DNA of 43,376 bases from Pseudomonadota bacterium. Its GTDB lineage: Bacteria; Myxococcota_A; Polyangia; Haliangiales; Haliangiaceae. A program made the translations under genes and the position numbers. Of the stretch, positions 39,133-43,376 are shown piece by piece. Positions within the stretch are counted from its first letter, which is position 1. Each line of letters opens with the position of its first letter. The notes under the pieces are model-generated. The model had not been told where the DNA came from. It was given only the letters and a program-made list of their open reading frames with translations, and searched no databases. The stretch is from the NCBI GenBank assembly GCA_022360315.1, contig JAKSDA010000083.1, forward strand, positions 1 through 43,376. The letters are read 5' to 3'.

Positions 39133-39490
39133 CGCGGCATCTATTCCGTCTGCTTCGAAATCGACGAACGCGGGGGGTTACGGGTTCGTAGTCGTGGTGG
39201 TTTCGATTCTGTGGTCGGTGACCTCCTAGTATGAGAGATTGCGGGTAGGAGACCGGTGATCGGTCACATGGCCCCCCTGATGGTGATCAAAAGACAAAGC
39301 CCTCTGACGTTGGTATCGAGATGCGATCCGCCGCCAGCCCGGAGAATTGGACGAAACTCGCCCACAAGCTCATGGATCGCTACTTGTATTCGCAGTGGTC
39401 GATGTAACTTCGCCATCTTCGTCTTGGCCCATAAGTAAAGTTTCGGCCCGCACCCTGCTGAAGCGATTCTGGCAACGCGACTCTGCACAG
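39133..39490. other. Upstream region of the RM operon
   Basis: No supported gene beyond the damaged N-terminus just described. AGGAGG on the minus strand (about 39223-39228) is a strong ribosome binding site for the damaged gene's original start. The operon promoter should be upstream of it, around 39240-39330; I see no clear -35/-10. Confidence 0.4.
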
Positions 39491-40100
39491 TTAGCCTGCC
39501 TCTGACACACGAACTTTTTGGGACGCGAGCGCGCGGCCGACCGTGGACTTCGGGACCTTGAGCGCAACCGCGATCTGTCGCAGGGTTCGCCCGTCACTGC
39601 GCATCGCCACAGCCCTGGCCACGGTCGCATCGTTCATGCGCTTGGGGCGGCCCCAGGTTCTTCCCTCGGCCTCGTTTTTTCGCCAGTAGGTATCGGCCCG
39701 GGTGACATCGAGATCTTGTACATCGAGAATGAGATGAAAATGAACATCCCATCTGCGGAGCCTCGGGTTGTACTTGGCCTCCGGCGCTGCGATGCCGCCG
39801 CCAACAGCGTTTTTGAAAAACGTCTGACGGCGCAAATTTTTCAAGGCCCTGTAGCATTCTCCGACAGCTGCAGCCAGTGCCTCGGTCGCATCTCGCTCAT
39901 CGCCCGGTCGAAGCGATCGGCTGAGGACGTGCGCGACAAAATGCTTGGGCCCATCGAGCCCGCGGACGATGCGGAGAATCTCCCGGCCCTTCCACTTCGC
40001 AGTCAATTCGGAGCAAGACGGACACTGTGCATCGCGGCAGAACCCTCGATTGAGGGGCCATGGGATCTTGAGGGTTCGACGATTCGGATTTCGAACGCAA
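39491..40100 (-). pseudogene. HUH-type Rep protein fragment (copy A) with C-terminal HTH
   Basis: The open frame begins near 40100, without a start codon of its own, with NRRTLKIPWPLNRGFCRDAQ then CPSC, a family-typical start of the zinc-binding and Rep region. It continues WKGREILRIVRGLDGPKHFV, then RRWDVHFHLIL, which supplies the HUH (His-hydrophobic-His) metal-binding motif of rolling-circle replication initiators. The C-terminus (about 45 residues) is a resolvase-like HTH (RSDGRTLRQIAVALKVPKST). The catalytic Tyr region expected later is not visible, and the N-terminus is cut by an unrelated ATPase start. It is probably a non-functional remnant of a plasmid or transposable replicon. Confidence 0.6.
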
Positions 40101-40197
40101 TGGCGAATCCGACAATGATGTTGAGCTCAGGGTCAAGGCGAACATTGACCGAGCGAAGCACTCTGTAGTTCTTGACGATGACACGTTCGATGGACAT
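40101..40197 (-). pseudogene. N-terminal stub of an OLD/RecF-type ATPase
   Basis: From ATG 40197 the frame reads SIERVIVKNYRVLRSVNVRL then DPELNIIVG, the classic first strands and start of the Walker A region of OLD-family nucleases or RecF-like ATPases. It stops matching just where GxNGxGKS should follow; the DNA then becomes the Rep fragment. Only about 30 codons survive. Confidence 0.55.
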
Positions 40198-40297
40198 AGC
40201 TGAGAACACGTTGCGGATCGTTGTAGTTGTAGATCCTACGCTGGATCGAGATTCCAGAGCAATGCAAGTATCTCAGACGCTGTATTCTGGTCCAGGT

Positions 40298-40312
40298 GTC
40301 TCAATAAGAGAC
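40298..40312. promoter_or_regulatory. Short hairpin GTCTC-AATAA-GAGAC
   Basis: A perfect 5-bp stem with a 5-nt loop immediately before the large palindrome, about 100-115 bp upstream of the OLD-like stub start. On its own weak, but its closeness to the next palindrome makes a composite site plausible. Confidence 0.35.
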
Positions 40313-40318
40313 TTGATA

Positions 40319-40362
40319 TTGGGACAAATATTTACCCCGAAACGGGCAAATATTTGTCCCAA
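40319..40362. promoter_or_regulatory. Large near-perfect palindrome, possible Rep-related site
   Basis: A 15-bp perfect arm TTGGGACAAATATTT (40319-40333) pairs with AAATATTTGTCCCAA (40348-40362). Inside, CCCG/CGGG pairs again around AAA, giving a 19-bp stem with a small asymmetry. It is not followed by a T-tract. It lies between two Rep fragments, so a replication origin, nick site or operator is likelier than a terminator. No function is proven. Confidence 0.6.
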
Positions 40363-40550
40363 GGAGCTGTAGGTAGCCCTCGATTGCGAACACTGAGCGG
40401 ACGAGTTCACTGCTGATTCGGTAGGTGATCAACGACAATTTAAAATTGCCGGTCGACGACAACTAGAATGGCCGGTCGAGCTGCTCGACCTGACGGCTTG
40501 TCAGAGGGGCCTGAATCAATAGGACCCGATACCTGCTGGAGCGCCTCGGC

Positions 40551-40862
40551 CTATCTGAAGACGATGACTCGGAGGGCAACGGCGGCGAGTCGCCGTTGCA
40601 GCCGTGACAGGGCTGCATACGCTTGGCCAACGGCGTCGCTCAGTGCCAGCGTGGCATCTTGTGCGTCGCCAGCTCGATAGGGCCGGCTGAATGCATGGGC
40701 CACAAAATGCCGGGGCGAATCGAGGGCACCGACGATCCGCGCAACCTCCCAGCCTTTGCGTTTCGCCTTGCTCTCGGCGCAAGATGGACATAGAGCGTCT
40801 TTACACTTCCAACCATACCGGCCCCATTTCGGTTTCAGCTGCGAAAGTGCCGCACTCCACAA
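40551..40862 (-). pseudogene. Rep protein fragment (copy B), paralogue of copy A
   Basis: A 103-residue frame with KDALCPSCAESKAKRKGWEV, ARIVGALDSPRHFVAHAFSR then AGDAQDATLALSDAVGQAYA. It aligns with copy A (CRDAQCPSC..., RIVRGLDGPKHFVAHVLSR, GDERDATEALAAAVGECYR). The frame ends after RLQRRLAAV, before the HUH motif, so it is truncated. The two copies have diverged strongly, so this is not a recent duplication. Confidence 0.55.
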
Positions 40863-41111
40863 ACTACGTTTTTGTCGGGGTGCGGTTCCAATCGGAAATC
40901 CATAAGCCGCTCTTGCAGTCCTTTGCTAAACACCCCGCGACTCTACGACGGCGAAAACCACGATGATGACATTACGGTATGCCACTGCATTCTCTGCGCC
41001 GATTCATCCCACGGTACAAAACCAAGAGCGTAACCATGAACAAAGGAGAATATGAAATAACAAGGGAATAAATAATGATGAGAAATGGAAAAACAACAAT
41101 GAGAGGGAACA

Positions 41112-42642
41112 ATGAATAAGGTAACGGACGCTCATCTTCGCCGGACCGCAGTGGTTTACCTCAGACAATCCTCACTCGCTCAGGTGCGCCACAACATGGA
41201 GAGCCAGCGCTTGCAGTATGCGATGACGCAGCGCGCTCACGCTCTGGGCTGGAAACGGGTCGAGGTGATCGACTGCGACCTCGGAACGAGTGCGTCAATG
41301 GGCTCGAGCATGCGAGCGGGGTTTGAACAGCTGATCTCGAGAGTCGCCCTCGGAAAGGTCGGGATCATCTTGAGTCGAGAAGTATCTCGGCTTTCTCGTA
41401 CCGACCAGGACTGGTGCCGCTTGCTCGAAGTGCGCCGTTTTTTTTCGACCGCTCATTGGCGACGAGCAAAACATCTACGACGTCGCTTCGATGGACGATC
41501 AACTGATTCTTGGCATCAAGGGCACACTGAGCGTCGTAGAGCTGGACGTGCTCCGGCTGCGAATGGCGCAAGGAAAAGAGGAGAAAGCCAGACGCGGGGA
41601 GCTGCAATTTCGCCTGCCGCCGGGCTATGCCCGCGATGCTGACGGTCATCCGATCAAGCATCCAGACGTGCGGGTTCGGGAGGCGATGGAGCTCGTCTTT
41701 CGAAAATTCAGCGAACTTCGGGTGGGGCAGCAGCTATTCACCTGGTTTCACGATGAACGGATCGAGATGCCGGTTTACCAGTTCGAGGGTGGTACACTGC
41801 GACTGAAATGGCGTGTGCCGACCCTTCAGTATTTGACCGGCATCATCAAGAACCCGTTTCATGCGGGAGCCTACGTGTACGGAAGGCGACAGCGAGAATC
41901 CGTGGTGGTCGACGGCAAGCTGGTAAGGCGTACGGGAAAACTTCTGCCACCCGAGGAATGCCGTGTCTTCATCCGTGATCACCACGAAGGCTACATCACG
42001 TGGGAGCAGTACGAGGACAACGTTGCATGCTTGCGCGAGAATGCGGCTCGAACCCGCGGCAAGGACACGATGACGGCACCGCGGCGTGGACTAGGCTTAC
42101 TTGCAGGTTTGCTGCGATGCGGTCACTGCGGTCGCAAACTTCACGTGCAATAGAGGGGCGGTCAGGGAACCGCCCCACGATACCTCTGCCGAGGTGCGGA
42201 GCAGGTGGCCGGAATAGGCTGTCTGAGCTTCTCCGGTGGGAGTGCACAGCGAGAAGTAGAGCAGCAAGTTCTGTCCGCGATTTCACCTCTTGATATTGAA
42301 GCCAGTATTCTGGCTGAGAAAAATGTCGCTGAATCGTCGGCGGACAAGCTTACGATGCTCGAGCGCCGCGTCGAACAGCTCGACTACGAAGCCAAGCGCG
42401 CGTTCGAGCAGTACGATGAAGTCGATCCCAGGAATCGACTCGTCGCAGCCGATCTCGAGCGGCTCTGGAATGAGAAGCTCACCGCGGTCCAAGACGCTCG
42501 AGAGGAGCTTCGCGATGCTCGCCAGACCAGGTCCGAACTCGACGAAGAATCAATTCTACGGCTGGAGCGTCTCGGAGCTCATTTCGAGGAAGCCTGGAAG
42601 TATAGAAGAGGAGTGCGGTCTGGGGGCTGGGCGAGCGGCTGA
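41112..42642 (+). pseudogene. Second serine recombinase, with frameshift and in-frame stop
   Basis: The start MNKVTDAHLRRTAVVYLRQS (Ser20 nucleophile), then REVSRLSRTD, is a resolvase catalytic domain. At a T8 run (41438-41445) the frame is lost; removing one T restores FFRPLIGDEQNIYDVASMDD and the rest of the protein (KGTLSVVELDVLRLRMAQGK, RRGELQFRLPPGYARD). The zinc ribbon CGHCGRKLHVQ is followed by TAG (42151-42153), where homologues have an aromatic residue, then continues R-G-G-Q-G-T-A-P-R-Y-L-C-R-G. The coiled coil runs to about 42600 and the frame then ends early. Three lesions make function very unlikely. Confidence 0.85.
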
Positions 42643-43376
42643 GCCGGATTTCGTCTCGGGTAGCTCGCCAAAACATGTGGGAAAGATTACCTAAACGGTG
42701 GCCAAATCCAGCTCCGACTGCACGGATGCCTGGCGAGGCGGTGCCTCTGCGTAGGTAGTCAACAACTCGAATGGCACAATCCCCTACATGTGCACTCCTC
42801 AATTCCAGAAACGCCTCTGCGTAGGACTGGCTCCACGCTCGGTCTCGGGCGAGGCGCTGCGATCCGCAGCCATTTTATTGCTGCAGGCGACCCGGGGCGA
42901 CAGCTCGACCCACCCTCCGGCTTCTTGGGCCGTGCAAAGCGGGATCGCTCCAGAACCGCTCGCCGCCCCATGAACGTCGTTACCCTCGCTTTCCGCTTTT
43001 TGCTGATGGACCAAGGTGACTACAACCAGCGGGGGAGTTGTTACATTGCGGGGCGGGGGTAACACATGGTCAGGAATGCGGGCCACCCTGACGATCCAAA
43101 CGGCCTCCAATTGACGTGTTCCGGTTATGTGACTGCGACTTGTTATGAAGGGAATCGCCAGGGATTCTGGATTGAAGAGCTTGAACGAACCTTCAATGGT
43201 GACACAGCAAGCGTGGGGTTCGGTCCCGACAGCAATCTAAGTACCGCGACCCGTAAGTAAGTGCCCAGTAGGGTCGGTCCAGCGCGTCGAGGGCAAGGCG
43301 CGAAGAGGGAGCATAGTGGGCCTACGTGACCGATGAGCAACACAGCCATCGGCGGGCTGGTCGGCCGTAATGGGTA
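42643..43376. other. Right-edge non-coding region with short repeats
   Basis: I see no supported gene in 734 bp; short frames at 42790 and 43066 have no recognisable features. GCCTCTGCGTAGG occurs at 42743-42755 and again at 42813-42825, 70 bp apart, just after the recombinase remnant. Bases about 43301-43360 resemble the left edge of the window (see first entry). Confidence 0.45.

Larger units (their letters stand above)
40210..40550. other. Spacer with palindromes between Rep remnants
   Basis: No gene is supported. Two inverted repeats lie here (listed separately) in a notably AT-rich patch (about 40260-40370), which contrasts with the surrounding GC-rich DNA. Confidence 0.5.

Noticed and set aside
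42790..43260. Short plus-strand frames at the right edge
   Set aside because: No ribosome binding sites, domains or compositional signs of protein.

Overview
This is a GC-rich, accessory-rich stretch of a bacterial chromosome. The gene families suggest a myxobacterium-like (former deltaproteobacterial) host: a CpXC/coiled-coil/HEAT giant, an AsmA-type transglycosylase, a HARE-HTH protein with a histone H1-like linker, a thrombospondin type-3 repeat secreted protein and a small FHA protein. That assignment is an inference from family content; no taxonomic marker gene is present.

Layout. 0.2-4.1 kb (minus strand): a DUF262 protein, directly downstream of a frameshifted AAA ATPase, and a small conserved hypothetical; this looks like a decaying defence pair. 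4.2-8.2 kb: a 1347-residue CpXC/coiled-coil/HEAT protein with a 42-bp tandem coding repeat. 8.5-15.7 kb: housekeeping genes, namely a metallophosphoesterase, a Ddl plus AsmA/GT51 transglycosylase operon, and a HARE-HTH gene coupled to lipB. 15.7-19.1 kb: a secreted TSP3 protein and a fusion of a heme-oxygenase-like diiron (HDO) domain with a cupin. 19.1-22 kb: sparse sequence with short repeats, an FHA protein and two small hypothetical proteins.

21.9-25.7 kb is the most interesting metabolic locus. The order is a remnant of a molybdenum hydroxylase (CoxL N-terminus joined to CoxM C-terminus), a single polypeptide that looks like an ECF-transporter T component fused to an S-like membrane domain with a His/Gly insert, then two overlapping genes for molybdenum-storage-protein-type subunits (mosA-like and mosB-like). 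It reads as a molybdate/tungstate uptake-and-storage unit. A convergent His/Gly- and Lys/Asp-rich lipoprotein follows.

27.1-27.3 kb carries tRNA-Gln(CUG) and tRNA-Glu(CUC). The 3' end of tRNA-Glu is the junction with an integrated island that runs to at least 42.6 kb. The stop codon of the island's serine recombinase lies inside the tRNA gene. The island carries, on the minus strand, two small upstream genes (one damaged), hsdM, hsdS and hsdR of a complete type I restriction-modification system, a YgjP-like metallopeptidase and a 227-residue hypothetical protein. Beyond it lie broken replicon and recombinase debris: two paralogous HUH Rep fragments, the first ~30 codons of an OLD/RecF-type ATPase, a striking palindrome, and a second serine recombinase with a homopolymer frameshift and an in-frame TAG. 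Both recombinases look dead, so the island is probably immobile while its RM operon is intact.

All functional statements come from reading motifs by eye; no database search was possible.
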